Below, one piece after another: positions 46,446 to 55,548 of a stretch of DNA of 64,000 nt (positions are counted from its first letter, which is position 1; the number at the start of each line of letters is the position of its first letter). Source of the DNA: a virus. The translations under genes and the position numbers were made by a program. Below the pieces are notes generated by a model, which saw only the letters and a program-made list of their open reading frames with translations, searched no databases and was not told the DNA's origin. Location: IMG/VR virus record IMGVR_UViG_3300025146_000011, positions 97,401 to 161,400 of that record; one strand, written 5' to 3'.

Positions 46446-47576
46446 TTATATCGTTTTGACGAGAAGAGCAGGATTGTAAGAAGGTTGTAGGGATATATTC
46501 TTAGCAACAGATATTGCACGACCTTCATTGAATATACCAGGAGCTCTCCGTTCACGAATACGCATAGACTGAACATCCTTGCGAGGATCTTTGAATTCTT
46601 CAATTTCCATATCGGATTTAACTACCCAACATCCAACTGCATTGCGATCAATTAAATACATATCGAATGTTTTATTGATTAGGTCGATAGGCGCAAAAGG
46701 TGTAGGGATGACTTCTAGAGGTAATGGTAAGTTTCTAGAGATAACTTCTGCACCATCATTAGCTCTTGCAAAAGCAGTAGGTAACTGGTTAGCACCTACT
46801 GATGGTAGTTTCAGATCTCTGATGGGCTTAGCAAGATTCTGTGTAACATGAACAATTTGCTGTCCAAGAGAGCCAAGTATTTCGTTTTTGGCAAATACAG
46901 ACCATGCTAATGGATGAATAAGTAGTGTGGTGGGTATAAAACCATTTGCATGCATTGCATAGTACATATCAATAAAATCAAATGGGCTCAAGGTATTATT
47001 GGGTGAACCTGTTGGACCTACACCTGTAGTATGAGCATCCGTTCCAGGTAAGCTGTTGTCAAATACAACATGACCGAATTTATTAAATTCGTGGAATAAC
47101 CACTCTTCTTTAAACCGAGCCATAGCTTGACCTGCAGCTTTCATATGAAGACCCACAACATCCCACTGAGCATCTTCAATTAACTCGTCAGAGAGTTCAA
47201 TCATAAGACCAAACTTACGCACTCTCACATCGAGACTTTGACGATGACGTTGAATATCAAGATAGTCTTGCCTATATTCTCCAAGTTCATCTACAAAATG
47301 TGCCCGTAATACACCAATAGAGGGGAACTCTATAGATACACCTTTCTCTAATGTAATCTCAGGAAGCATAGACCCGAGTACGTAAAGGGGTTCCATTGCT
47401 TCACGGATAGCACCAATAACTATATTGGGAACTATTACTGCAGCATCAGTTGAAGTTAAAACTTCGTTTATTGTATATCTGCTTGATGGATTAAGAGTAT
47501 TACGAGACCGCATTTCGAGGTGAGCTTTTACGATCTCATACTTTTCCTCTAGTTTTAGACTATCAATCCTAGACAT
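46446..47576 (-). CDS. Major capsid protein (HK97-like fold)
   Basis: 376 residues, AAGGAGGAAG upstream, hairpins on both sides. HK97-type features: a helical N-terminal arm; VIVPNIVIGAIREAMEPLYVLGSMLPEITLEKGVSIEFP; the VRKFGLMIELSDELIEDAQWDVVGLHMKAAGQAMARFKEEWLF spine-helix region (~120-165); and the later PTTLLIHPLAWSVFAKN. A C-terminal VKSDMEIEEFKDPRKDVQSMRIRERRAPGIF is typical of capsid proteins of large myoviruses. It is processed and assembled with the scaffold and protease encoded upstream. Confidence is high from motif and context. Confidence 0.85.
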   Translation of the reverse strand: MSRIDSLKLEEKYEIVKAHLEMRSRNTLNPSSRYTINEVLTSTDAAVIVPNIVIGAIREAMEPLYVLGSMLPEITLEKGVSIEFPSIGVLRAHFVDELGEYRQDYLDIQRHRQSLDVRVRKFGLMIELSDELIEDAQWDVVGLHMKAAGQAMARFKEEWLFHEFNKFGHVVFDNSLPGTDAHTTGVGPTGSPNNTLSPFDFIDMYYAMHANGFIPTTLLIHPLAWSVFAKNEILGSLGQQIVHVTQNLAKPIRDLKLPSVGANQLPTAFARANDGAEVISRNLPLPLEVIPTPFAPIDLINKTFDMYLIDRNAVGCWVVKSDMEIEEFKDPRKDVQSMRIRERRAPGIFNEGRAISVAKNISLQPSYNPALLVKTI

Positions 47577-47623
47577 CTATTATTCTTCCTCCTTCGAGAT
47601 GACGCTCTCGTATTAACTTAGAA

Positions 47624-47652
47624 GAAGAGGCGAGCGATTAACTCGCCTCTTC
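47624..47652 (-). terminator. Hairpin between head protein and capsid genes
   Basis: An 11-bp perfect stem (gaagaggcgag / ctcgcctcttc) with a 7-nt loop, starting 7 nt after the stop of the 411-residue gene. On the minus strand it is followed by TTCTAAGTTAAT. Together with the hairpin at 46382 it isolates the capsid gene on its own transcript segment. Confidence 0.7.
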
Positions 47653-47658
47653 CTTATC

Positions 47659-48894
47659 TTACAGAGCATTTACTATTATTCTTATTGCACCAATAGATCC
47701 TTTAAAGTCTATATTTGTAGGTATACCTGCGACTACTTGTTTGAGAGAGGTATATTTTACGTGGTAGGTTTTAATGGAACTAGCACCAGCAATTAATATT
47801 TTACCTTTATATCTTTGAACTGTATAGCGATCATTTTCTCTTAACTGTACACCGTCTTCGTATACTTGTATTTCAGACATCTTTAATATTGGATTAAGAA
47901 TGTCCAGGTGACGAGCAAGACGATCATGAGTAAGTTTAACCGTACCAAGACCACCATCTACATATAGATTATCTGCTGATGCTAAACCATCTCCAGGATA
48001 TACACCAACTGATGTAGTAAGATCGACTTCATATACTTCTTTCTGAGACATTACACCGTCGGTTAATCCAGGGATACCATTTGCAGCACGAAGCTGTTCT
48101 GGGAATCCATAGAGAGGATCGAAGGGGAACGGCAACGGATAAGTATTATATGAAGGATCTGTGTGCCCTTGCAATCCTGTTAATCCAGGTGAAGGCGGTA
48201 GTGGTTGGTTTATGTCGTAGACATTGTAAGCCCAGTTTGATGGATCGAATGCATTCTTTTCGTTGATGGTCTGTACGCTTTCCCACATAACCCATTGCAA
48301 CCAACCTTCCAATGGTTTTTGTGTATCTAAACCCGTAACTTGACCCATTCTTTGTTCTATTGCATCTACGCCAGATACCCATTTTACGAAGTGACCGACT
48401 GTATCTGACTTTACCCAATCACCTTGTACTAAGTTGGGATCTGCACTAGACTCACGAGTTGCGCATGCCCATGCCATTTCTGATGCTAAAGCAACATCTG
48501 GTATGTAAGGTATTTCAATGTGAGCTCTCCTTAGTATTGAAGGGAAGTTCCCACGGAACCGTCCAGGAACCACTTGAAAGTAGTTGGTTTGAGCAATACC
48601 TAATGGTTTATTGGCTCCATTAGCTAATGTAACAACCGTTCTTGGATATCCTGTGTCAGGATCGGGAGCAACAGGACCAGGATCTCTTACTGCAACTATG
48701 CGACCCTTTGTAATTACGATACGCTCAGGTCTGAAGAAAGTACCTGCGAACGGAAATTCTAATATTACTGGTAATGTTGGATCTGTTACGAATCCACTTC
48801 CTAAAGAAACACCTTCACCAATAACTAATTTGTTCTGTGTGCGGGGATTTAGAAAAGTTTCCCCTACTGGAAAATTACCACCAATTAAACCCAT
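47659..48894 (-). CDS. Head-associated structural protein, 411 aa
   Basis: TTAGGAGGAA precedes ATG 48894. The N-terminus is Gly-rich and beta (GGNFPVGETFLNPRTQNKLVIGEG). The C-terminus has an IQVYEDGVQLRENDRYTVQRYKGKILIAG module like the VNGQL repeats of the tail proteins. No enzyme motif. Encoded between scaffold and capsid, it is likely an abundant minor capsid or decoration protein; hairpins flank it on the downstream side. Confidence 0.65.
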   Translation of the reverse strand: MGLIGGNFPVGETFLNPRTQNKLVIGEGVSLGSGFVTDPTLPVILEFPFAGTFFRPERIVITKGRIVAVRDPGPVAPDPDTGYPRTVVTLANGANKPLGIAQTNYFQVVPGRFRGNFPSILRRAHIEIPYIPDVALASEMAWACATRESSADPNLVQGDWVKSDTVGHFVKWVSGVDAIEQRMGQVTGLDTQKPLEGWLQWVMWESVQTINEKNAFDPSNWAYNVYDINQPLPPSPGLTGLQGHTDPSYNTYPLPFPFDPLYGFPEQLRAANGIPGLTDGVMSQKEVYEVDLTTSVGVYPGDGLASADNLYVDGGLGTVKLTHDRLARHLDILNPILKMSEIQVYEDGVQLRENDRYTVQRYKGKILIAGASSIKTYHVKYTSLKQVVAGIPTNIDFKGSIGAIRIIVNAL

Positions 48895-48942
48895 TTATTA
48901 TTCCTCCTAAAATTTTGTTCTAGGCACATTCGTTGCTGCATA

Positions 48943-50091
48943 CTAGCTACGTTTGGAGCGGTTTTCAAATTGTCCTAAGAACCACTTTACTTGTTCTAGA
49001 TCTTCCTTACAACCCTGTTTGGCTCGATCTAGTACATCTCCACTAAGTTCTGGTAACTTAGCTTCTGAAGCAGCCATTGCATTAGCTGTCAATTCGTTAT
49101 CCGTATCTGCGCTTAATGTTGGATCCTTAACCTCTGGTAGCACAACTTTCTTATTAAGTTCTGCCTTCTCATTCTTTAAGTCATTAAGTGCATCTACTAA
49201 TGAAGAGGCTTCGCGAGTAAGGTGTTCTTCAAGAGATTGTTCTCTCTCCTCAGGTAATAGCTTGTTGAGTTCTAGCTTTAGTTCTACAACTTGCTCGGCT
49301 ATACCGTGGTGAACAGATGCCTTAAGTTCATCACGTTCTGTTTTTAACTGCTCTATTTCCTCGATGAGAGCTTGATTTTCTTTCTGTAACTCACTAAAAT
49401 CTAATTCTAATTGTTTATAAAATTGTTTGGTATCTTCTATGGTTTTATCAATATCGCTGTTCTTAGTAACCACTACTTCTTCTTTTGTTTTTTCTGTAGA
49501 AGCTATCTCAGATACAATAGCTTGTTCTTTTTTCATACTTACAATATCATCTTGAAGTGCACATATTGATTTACTAATAGAAGTTAATGCATCACTATAT
49601 GCTTTCATGTCTTCTTTTGTTATGTAATCGGCTACAACTGCACTTATCTCTTTCACCTCTAAATCACTCTTTTCTATAGTTTCTTTATAAGAAGATAGAA
49701 GTGCCTTGGCATGTTTCTTAAGATGAGACAATGCTGAACCCTTCTTATCTCCTAAATCTGTCTTTGGTTGATTAGCGCGGACAAGCGCATTACGAAGGTG
49801 CGGTAAATCCACACTGCTATTATCATCTGGACTACTTACTTTTGCTGTGTGATGGGGTAGTTTACGTAAGCTGCGAGGAACCATTTTACCTTCCTTATCT
49901 TTCTTACCACCAGGTAATATGGCTGCAAAAGCAGCATCAGGTAAATTGTTTATATATTTACGATCCCATACGGCCTCATTGAGATTGGGGAATTGACTAA
50001 CTAAAGCTTGTTTAAGACTAACCAATGTTGCTGTAGTCTCATTACTTAACCGTTCTAATAATTCTATAAGTTGCTGTTCGGTAAATAACAT
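48943..50091 (-). CDS. Scaffold-like protein with PRSLR/DLPHLRNAL motif, 382 aa
   Basis: CGAGGAGG is upstream of ATG 50091. Residues ~45-107 (NLPDAAFAAILPGGKKDKEG, PRSLRKLPHH, VDLPHLRNALVRANQ) form a motif I recognise from head-morphogenesis and protease-linked proteins of several phages. The remaining protein is a long charged coiled coil (residues ~150-330; EKSDLEVKEISAVV, FYKQLELDFSELQKENQALIEEIEQLKTE), as in internal scaffolds. It lies between prohead protease and head genes. The scaffold role is inferred from this order. Confidence 0.7.
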   Translation of the reverse strand: MLFTEQQLIELLERLSNETTATLVSLKQALVSQFPNLNEAVWDRKYINNLPDAAFAAILPGGKKDKEGKMVPRSLRKLPHHTAKVSSPDDNSSVDLPHLRNALVRANQPKTDLGDKKGSALSHLKKHAKALLSSYKETIEKSDLEVKEISAVVADYITKEDMKAYSDALTSISKSICALQDDIVSMKKEQAIVSEIASTEKTKEEVVVTKNSDIDKTIEDTKQFYKQLELDFSELQKENQALIEEIEQLKTERDELKASVHHGIAEQVVELKLELNKLLPEEREQSLEEHLTREASSLVDALNDLKNEKAELNKKVVLPEVKDPTLSADTDNELTANAMAASEAKLPELSGDVLDRAKQGCKEDLEQVKWFLGQFENRSKRS

Positions 50092-50093
50092 AA

Positions 50094-51023
50094 TTATTCT
50101 GCCTCCTCGGATTCGTCTGAGGCATCAACATAATCATCTCTATCTAACAACTCCAAGTTTACTGCACTCCACAAATAAGACGCACCTTCTTGATCGCCAA
50201 GGTATGTTACATACCTATCTAATGCTTCCATAGGATGATCCTCCTTATAATAGGCTTCACTTAAGCGTAATGACAATAACCTATCTTCCTTGTAATATTC
50301 TTTCATTACAGCATCTAGATTAGGATGACGCACTTTAGCTGTGTCATCACTGGGTATATTAACAAATGAAACTTCTGCTATATAAAAGTCGCCTATGCGT
50401 CTATACATCATCTTACCACGAGGATCGTCAGGACCTACGGCTTCGCCTTTTGCATTGTAGAAATAACCACGCATATGATCACAAGCTTCATCGCTAGCTA
50501 TATTGGCTTCACATATAGAACACCTAGCTTCGTTCGTATCTGCACCAATAGATACTGTCAGGTATCGGCCATCTAATATTTTCTGTATTGCTCCTGGGTC
50601 TGTAATTCTGGGTACTATCATCATGGGAGCGTTCTTACCCTTTTTATCTCCATCTCCCATATATGCCTGTTCAATTCTACCAAGAGGTTCACTATCTATA
50701 TCATGATTACGAAGAATAGGTTTGGGTACGGGATGTGTAGCTGAGTATAAGCCACTCTTCTTTTTCTTATCTCCCATAACCTTTTCTAATGGGTAGTATG
50801 TATAATTACGCGTAATCTTATCACTATGAATGGCTTCTATTTCGGGGCGCAGCCCCTCACTACCTTTCATACTAGAAGTTGCTGGCATCATACCACCAAG
50901 CGAACCTTCATCTGAAGCTTCTAGTAACATAGACGATGACTGGGTTGCCTCATATATCTTAATATAGCGTTCAGGTAATGCCACCTGAAATCTTTCATAT
51001 ATACGAAATAGCTTATGTTTCAT
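50094..51023 (-). CDS. Prohead protease-like protein with zinc insertion
   Basis: 309 residues, GAGAGG before ATG 51023. The prohead-protease pattern is visible: RNHDIDSEPLGRI with candidate catalytic His107, YLTVSIGAD with candidate Ser158, and FYIAEVSFVNIPSDD. A CxxC...CxH insert (C168, C171, C181, H183) follows the serine, as in SPO1-type capsid proteases. The C-terminus is acidic (DASDESEEAE). It likely cleaves scaffold and capsid during maturation. The gene order portal-protease-scaffold-capsid supports this. Confidence 0.75.
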   Translation of the reverse strand: MKHKLFRIYERFQVALPERYIKIYEATQSSSMLLEASDEGSLGGMMPATSSMKGSEGLRPEIEAIHSDKITRNYTYYPLEKVMGDKKKKSGLYSATHPVPKPILRNHDIDSEPLGRIEQAYMGDGDKKGKNAPMMIVPRITDPGAIQKILDGRYLTVSIGADTNEARCSICEANIASDEACDHMRGYFYNAKGEAVGPDDPRGKMMYRRIGDFYIAEVSFVNIPSDDTAKVRHPNLDAVMKEYYKEDRLLSLRLSEAYYKEDHPMEALDRYVTYLGDQEGASYLWSAVNLELLDRDDYVDASDESEEAE

Positions 51024-51035
51024 ATATGACCTCTC

Positions 51036-53174
51036 TTAGTTAATTTCTACTGCGCATTTACACGCACGATGAAACGGTGGTAAATTATTAAATAATTCAC
51101 CATAGCTTACTAAAGTCAAGTCCTTATTAGCTAGGGTACTACATACACTACACTCATTGTTTTGTAGTGTATTGATTCTCAAACCCAACTCTCGCGATCT
51201 AAGCACTATACCATAGTAGTAACTGCGTTTAACTATATCTATTAAGTACTTAGATTTAGCTTCTATACGTATATGTTTATCTATATACTTATCTAGGCTT
51301 TCAGAAGAAAGCCCTCTGTGTTTTGGAATAGCACTATCAATCTCATCGAAGAATGCAGCAAGAACATCACGTATGTAGGAATTCATCCTCATACTCTCTT
51401 TAGTAGACATATCTCTATGAGATCCTAGATGGAATGATTCATTGGCAAAATATTTAATATGAGCTTGTAATTTCTCCTTACTTATGTGTGCTGATAGATG
51501 AGCTGTGATGGGTGCTCCCACCGTAATTGCATTGCGTATATTATGAGACATCTCTTGTGATATCTTTTCTATTCCACCTATGATTCTATCAAATCCATCT
51601 ACCGTATCACTTTCTTTTAATTCTTTCTTTATCTTAGGACCAAGACGAACACCGTGTTGATTTTGAGGTTGATTTTTATTATTAGTAGCTGGCGTACCAG
51701 CTTTGGCCTTACCTATTTGTTGATCACCTAAGACTACTAATGAAGCTTCTATGTCTTCTCCGCCATATCCAGACCTAGCTAGTCCCTCTGCAACCAACTG
51801 AGGTATCTTAACTTTATATGTTCGCATCTTATGTCTTTCATCTTCTTTGATTGGATCCATACCTATAGCTTGGCGCATTTCATCTTCGTCTATCGCATCG
51901 TGTTCGTATTTATATATTGTGTGATTTTGGAGTTTAACAAGTAGGTCTGTCTCTATTTCTTCAAATGATAATGCTACCATATTATTTACTGGATCTACAT
52001 AGAAAGAATAACCGCCTTCTTCGAGAAGCTCTCTAAATACGAAGTGGGTTATATATGTCTCTATAAGCTTCTGATATGACTTTACCTGATCATGCATTTC
52101 TGTGGTAAGGGTATCTGATGTACTACGATTAACTGTTTCTCCTAGGCCCATTTGAACGCCTGAAACACCCAATCCTGTGAAGACCCGTTCCCTAAAGTAT
52201 TTTAGGTAGGGTTCAACATCTAGTGCCTCACCTTGTACTCCAACTACCTTAATATCTGTGCGCTCATTAGTTACCCATGTTGCATCCGATGGAGCTTGAT
52301 CTAATCGATTCTTCATATCAAGTACTTCTTCTTCAGATGCAAATAGTGTTGGATCATTGGGTAGTCCCACTTTGATTTGCGTAAATGGATAAGTATAACG
52401 ATATATCAATCTAGCAACGTTCTCTTCTATTTCACGAAGTAATTTTATATCTTCCATAACAGGTATGAGATGACTATTACCCCATGTAAATCCATCTTCT
52501 GGATCTGCTTTAATGTGTATAACATCCTTAGGATGGAAGTGAGCTACATTTTCTTTAGTTGACCCTAATACTCTACCAAATTGATATCCATGTCTACTTT
52601 GAAGATATGATATAATCTTCCCACGGTCATCTTTAATAGGAGCTACTGTTGCAGGATGAGCTATGAAATATCCTGCTATTGGAAACTTCTCATCGTTTGT
52701 TGGTGAAATAGGAATGCGCTTAGGCATGCTTGAGTATTCTGCTCGTTGTTTAACTATAAATACATTACCATACAATACCACGTCTTTAGCTATACGATGT
52801 AGGAATATATCTGTTGGTTCTTTGGTGGCATCAGCTAACATCATCAATCTTATACGTAAGTAGTCAACTATCTTGGTATCCTTACCCTTCAAACTCCAAC
52901 CAGCCTTAAACATAAGATTAACAAATTTGGAAACCGACTGGCGGACATAGCTGTCATTATAGTATGACATCATTATCTGACGCATATCTAAGAATGGGCG
53001 ATCAACTACCGTACGTGTTCCCTTACCCGTACCATGACCTCTAGCTGTTAAAAAGAAGGCTTGCTGTAATCCGCCTAAAAAAGCAGTTGGATTAGCATAA
53101 GCTTGTTCTAATTGTGATGGTGTACTGGAATTGGTTGAAAGAATGTCCTTTATGTTTTTAATTTTCGGAACCAT
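51036..53174 (-). CDS. Portal protein with C-terminal MuF-like tail
   Basis: 712 residues; GAGGT before ATG 53174. The portal core includes DRPFLDMRQIMMSYYNDSYVRQSVSKFVNLMFKAGW, RIAKDVVLYGNVFIVKQR and VIHIKADPEDGFTWGNSHLIPVMEDIKLLREIEENV, all typical. The extra C-terminal ~150 residues end in NECSVCSTLANKDLTLVSYG...NNLPPFHRACKCAVEIN, the CxxC...PPxHxxCxC signature of MuF-type minor head proteins. Portal and MuF functions thus appear fused. The protein forms the packaging vertex, and the MuF part may be injected or stabilise the neck. Confidence 0.85.
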   Translation of the reverse strand: MVPKIKNIKDILSTNSSTPSQLEQAYANPTAFLGGLQQAFFLTARGHGTGKGTRTVVDRPFLDMRQIMMSYYNDSYVRQSVSKFVNLMFKAGWSLKGKDTKIVDYLRIRLMMLADATKEPTDIFLHRIAKDVVLYGNVFIVKQRAEYSSMPKRIPISPTNDEKFPIAGYFIAHPATVAPIKDDRGKIISYLQSRHGYQFGRVLGSTKENVAHFHPKDVIHIKADPEDGFTWGNSHLIPVMEDIKLLREIEENVARLIYRYTYPFTQIKVGLPNDPTLFASEEEVLDMKNRLDQAPSDATWVTNERTDIKVVGVQGEALDVEPYLKYFRERVFTGLGVSGVQMGLGETVNRSTSDTLTTEMHDQVKSYQKLIETYITHFVFRELLEEGGYSFYVDPVNNMVALSFEEIETDLLVKLQNHTIYKYEHDAIDEDEMRQAIGMDPIKEDERHKMRTYKVKIPQLVAEGLARSGYGGEDIEASLVVLGDQQIGKAKAGTPATNNKNQPQNQHGVRLGPKIKKELKESDTVDGFDRIIGGIEKISQEMSHNIRNAITVGAPITAHLSAHISKEKLQAHIKYFANESFHLGSHRDMSTKESMRMNSYIRDVLAAFFDEIDSAIPKHRGLSSESLDKYIDKHIRIEAKSKYLIDIVKRSYYYGIVLRSRELGLRINTLQNNECSVCSTLANKDLTLVSYGELFNNLPPFHRACKCAVEIN

Positions 53175-53180
53175 GTAAGA

Positions 53181-54227
53181 TTATACCTCTTCTTCCCCAT
53201 CATCTAATAATGGGTATGAACCTATCCGTTTTAATAGCAATTTAGGAGAAGATCCTATGGTTGAAGGTGATAATTTTATTAATACTAGACTATCACTTTT
53301 AAGATCTCCAGCCAGAATAATATCTGACATAGGGTTAATTATGTATCTAGTAAATACTCGATACAATTCTCTTGCATTATATTCTGGATTAAATCCTATT
53401 TTAATTAGATGTTCTATAACTTCATCACTAGGTTCTAGTTTAATCTCTAGTCGTTGAAGTTTTTTATTTAGTTCTTTAAAATACTTGCCTAATATAAGTT
53501 TGATCTCCACTTCAGTTAATGGTTTAAAATAAAGCATAGCTGTTAGTCTATTAATTAGTTCTGGTCTAAGTAATGCCTTTATTTCTTTATTAACTGATTT
53601 CTCTATATCAACTATGCGATTATTGTTTCTAAATCCAAGTGTTTGATTGTTGCTATAGTTTTTAGAGCCAATATTGGATGTCATAATTATTATTGATTTA
53701 GAGAAGTCTGCTTGGGTGCCCGAACCATCTGTAAGAACAGCTTCATCTAGTATCTGAAGAAATAAATCAAAGAAAGTAGGGTGTGCTTTTTCTACTTCAT
53801 CAAAGAGAATTATAGTACCCTTATCCTTACGTTGTTGCATCATACGTATTAATACTGAACCATTTTCGTGTCCAATATAGCCAGGAGGAGCACCTATTAA
53901 TCTAGTAGCCATAAATTCTTGAGCATATTCAGAACAGTCTATTTTAATAAGTCCTTCTTTTCCAAATGCATGTTCCGCTAATACCTTTGCAGTTTGTGAC
54001 TTGCCTGAACCTGTAGGACCAACAAATAAAAAAGCACCTATGGGTTTGTTGGGTTCGTTTAATCCAACTAAATATCTTTTAAAGGTCTGTAGAACAACAT
54101 CTATTGCATTGTTTTGTCCAAATATGTGATTATTGACTTGGCTTCTTAGGTCGCCATAGAATTTATTTGCATCATAAATTGTATTTAGGAATGGTAGAGA
54201 GTTAGGTGATGGCGCTGACATTGTCAT
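53181..54227 (-). CDS. Clp/Hsp100-type AAA+ unfoldase (ClpA/B/C D2-like), 348 aa
   Basis: I place the start at ATG 54227 (MTMSAPS) with AAAAGGAG 6 nt upstream. A longer frame to 54329 would overlap the next gene. Walker A GPTGSGKS (70-77), pore loop GAPPGYIG (112-119), Walker B IILFDEVEKAHP (139-150), sensor 1 TSNIG, RPELINR (221-227) and sensor 2 YNAREL (~283-288) are all intact. LGF at 197-199 sits where ClpA/ClpC carry the IGL/VGF ClpP-docking loop. It lacks an N-domain and a first AAA ring. A protein-remodelling ATPase between portal and terminase is unusual; a role in capsid maturation, or use of host ClpP, is inference. Confidence 0.85.
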   Translation of the reverse strand: MTMSAPSPNSLPFLNTIYDANKFYGDLRSQVNNHIFGQNNAIDVVLQTFKRYLVGLNEPNKPIGAFLFVGPTGSGKSQTAKVLAEHAFGKEGLIKIDCSEYAQEFMATRLIGAPPGYIGHENGSVLIRMMQQRKDKGTIILFDEVEKAHPTFFDLFLQILDEAVLTDGSGTQADFSKSIIIMTSNIGSKNYSNNQTLGFRNNNRIVDIEKSVNKEIKALLRPELINRLTAMLYFKPLTEVEIKLILGKYFKELNKKLQRLEIKLEPSDEVIEHLIKIGFNPEYNARELYRVFTRYIINPMSDIILAGDLKSDSLVLIKLSPSTIGSSPKLLLKRIGSYPLLDDGEEEV

Positions 54228-54258
54228 AGTAACTCCTTTTAAAGTAGTTTCTAGATAG

Positions 54259-55548
54259 TTAATCCATAAGCCGTGGAAAAGGACTAGACTGAAATACTCT
54301 TTTTTGTTCACCAAATAACTTATTGCCAAATGAAGATAATATGTCTTTAACTGTATTAGACATGTTGAAATCTTTATTTTTTAAACCCTTAAGTTTAGTA
54401 TTAATAGAATCTAAAGCTCCATGCATTAATCTTTTACTATCCTTATCATGCAGGAAATCATAGCGATTGTCAAATAATTGATTTTTAAGAGCAAATAACC
54501 TAGCCATATTTATCATTTTCTCTGTTTGGTATTGATGTACTACTCTGGCTGATGAAGTAATTTGAGAAGCCATCATATTAAAATCTTGGTTAGGTGGAGC
54601 TAAATTCAATAAGTCTGTTAAGAAAGATGCGCCAGGTTTCTTTATCTTATCACCCAAAAAAGATATCCCGAGAGCCATCTTAGGATCTATCTCTAGATTA
54701 CCTACTGTACCAACTACTCTTTGAATATTGCTGTCCCCTATTGGTTCACTTGAGCGCTTAATATCATTAGCTAATGTGATTATACCCATAAGTTGACTAA
54801 TACCTTGTATAAAACTTGAGATTGACTTAGGACTATCTTTAATTGATTGTAATATAGGAGTAGTCATATTAGCAATCTGTTGTCTTACTACCGCCTTCTT
54901 ACGAAGGGCTATGTAATTAGATATTGCTATAGCTAGCTTATCCATACCATCGCGCATTACGTTTACATAGTCGGCTATGCCTGGAGGTAATTGAGTACTA
55001 TGGTATCTATCTAAATCATTTGTATTGCTTAATAGATCGCTTTGTAAAAGAGTAATGATTCCACTTACTGCATTTGCATATACATATAGTTCTATATTTC
55101 GTATGCCAAATAGATCTGCATATATCTCAGCATCTATATTGCCTGTAATGTCAGAAGCCCCTTTTTGGAAAGTATTTACTATGGTTTGAGATAGTGGTTG
55201 TGTTCTAGTAAGATAATAATTCTTTAGGTCTTGTATGGTTAGAGAACTAATTCCTTGTAGGTAAGTTAGATCTTCGTCTGTAAGATCTAACTCAGATATA
55301 TTAATTGAGAAGTGAGCAAGAGATAATTCTATATCATTCAATTGTTCATCTAAGATTCCAGCCGTGTCCTTAACAGCATCCTTTAGGTAAATAATCTCTT
55401 GAACAGTTGGAATAAATACAAGAGGTAATTCTGCTGCTTGCTCACGCTCACCTAAAGTTTCACCGTCACGTATAGCTGGTGGTGGATGATATGTAATATC
55501 AGGAGCAAAACCTAATAATTCCTCATCATTACTCTTAAAGTCATTCAT
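54259..55548 (-). CDS. Helical head/packaging-associated protein, 429 aa
   Basis: The ATG at 55548 overlaps the terminase stop (TAATG), with GAGGT 6 nt upstream. Mostly alpha-helical with long amphipathic stretches (ILDEQLNDIELSLAHFSI, IQDLKNYYLTRTQPLSQTI, SISSFIQGISQLMGIITLANDIKR). No enzymatic motif. The protein sits between terminase and the Clp-type ATPase and may be a partner or substrate of that ATPase. The family is not recognised. Confidence 0.65.
   Translation of the reverse strand: MNDFKSNDEELLGFAPDITYHPPPAIRDGETLGEREQAAELPLVFIPTVQEIIYLKDAVKDTAGILDEQLNDIELSLAHFSINISELDLTDEDLTYLQGISSLTIQDLKNYYLTRTQPLSQTIVNTFQKGASDITGNIDAEIYADLFGIRNIELYVYANAVSGIITLLQSDLLSNTNDLDRYHSTQLPPGIADYVNVMRDGMDKLAIAISNYIALRKKAVVRQQIANMTTPILQSIKDSPKSISSFIQGISQLMGIITLANDIKRSSEPIGDSNIQRVVGTVGNLEIDPKMALGISFLGDKIKKPGASFLTDLLNLAPPNQDFNMMASQITSSARVVHQYQTEKMINMARLFALKNQLFDNRYDFLHDKDSKRLMHGALDSINTKLKGLKNKDFNMSNTVKDILSSFGNKLFGEQKRVFQSSPFPRLMD

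Noticed and set aside
53181-54329. Longer N-terminus for the Clp-type ATPase
   Set aside because: The extra 34 residues overlap the upstream gene and have no ribosome site, while AAAAGGAG precedes ATG 54227.
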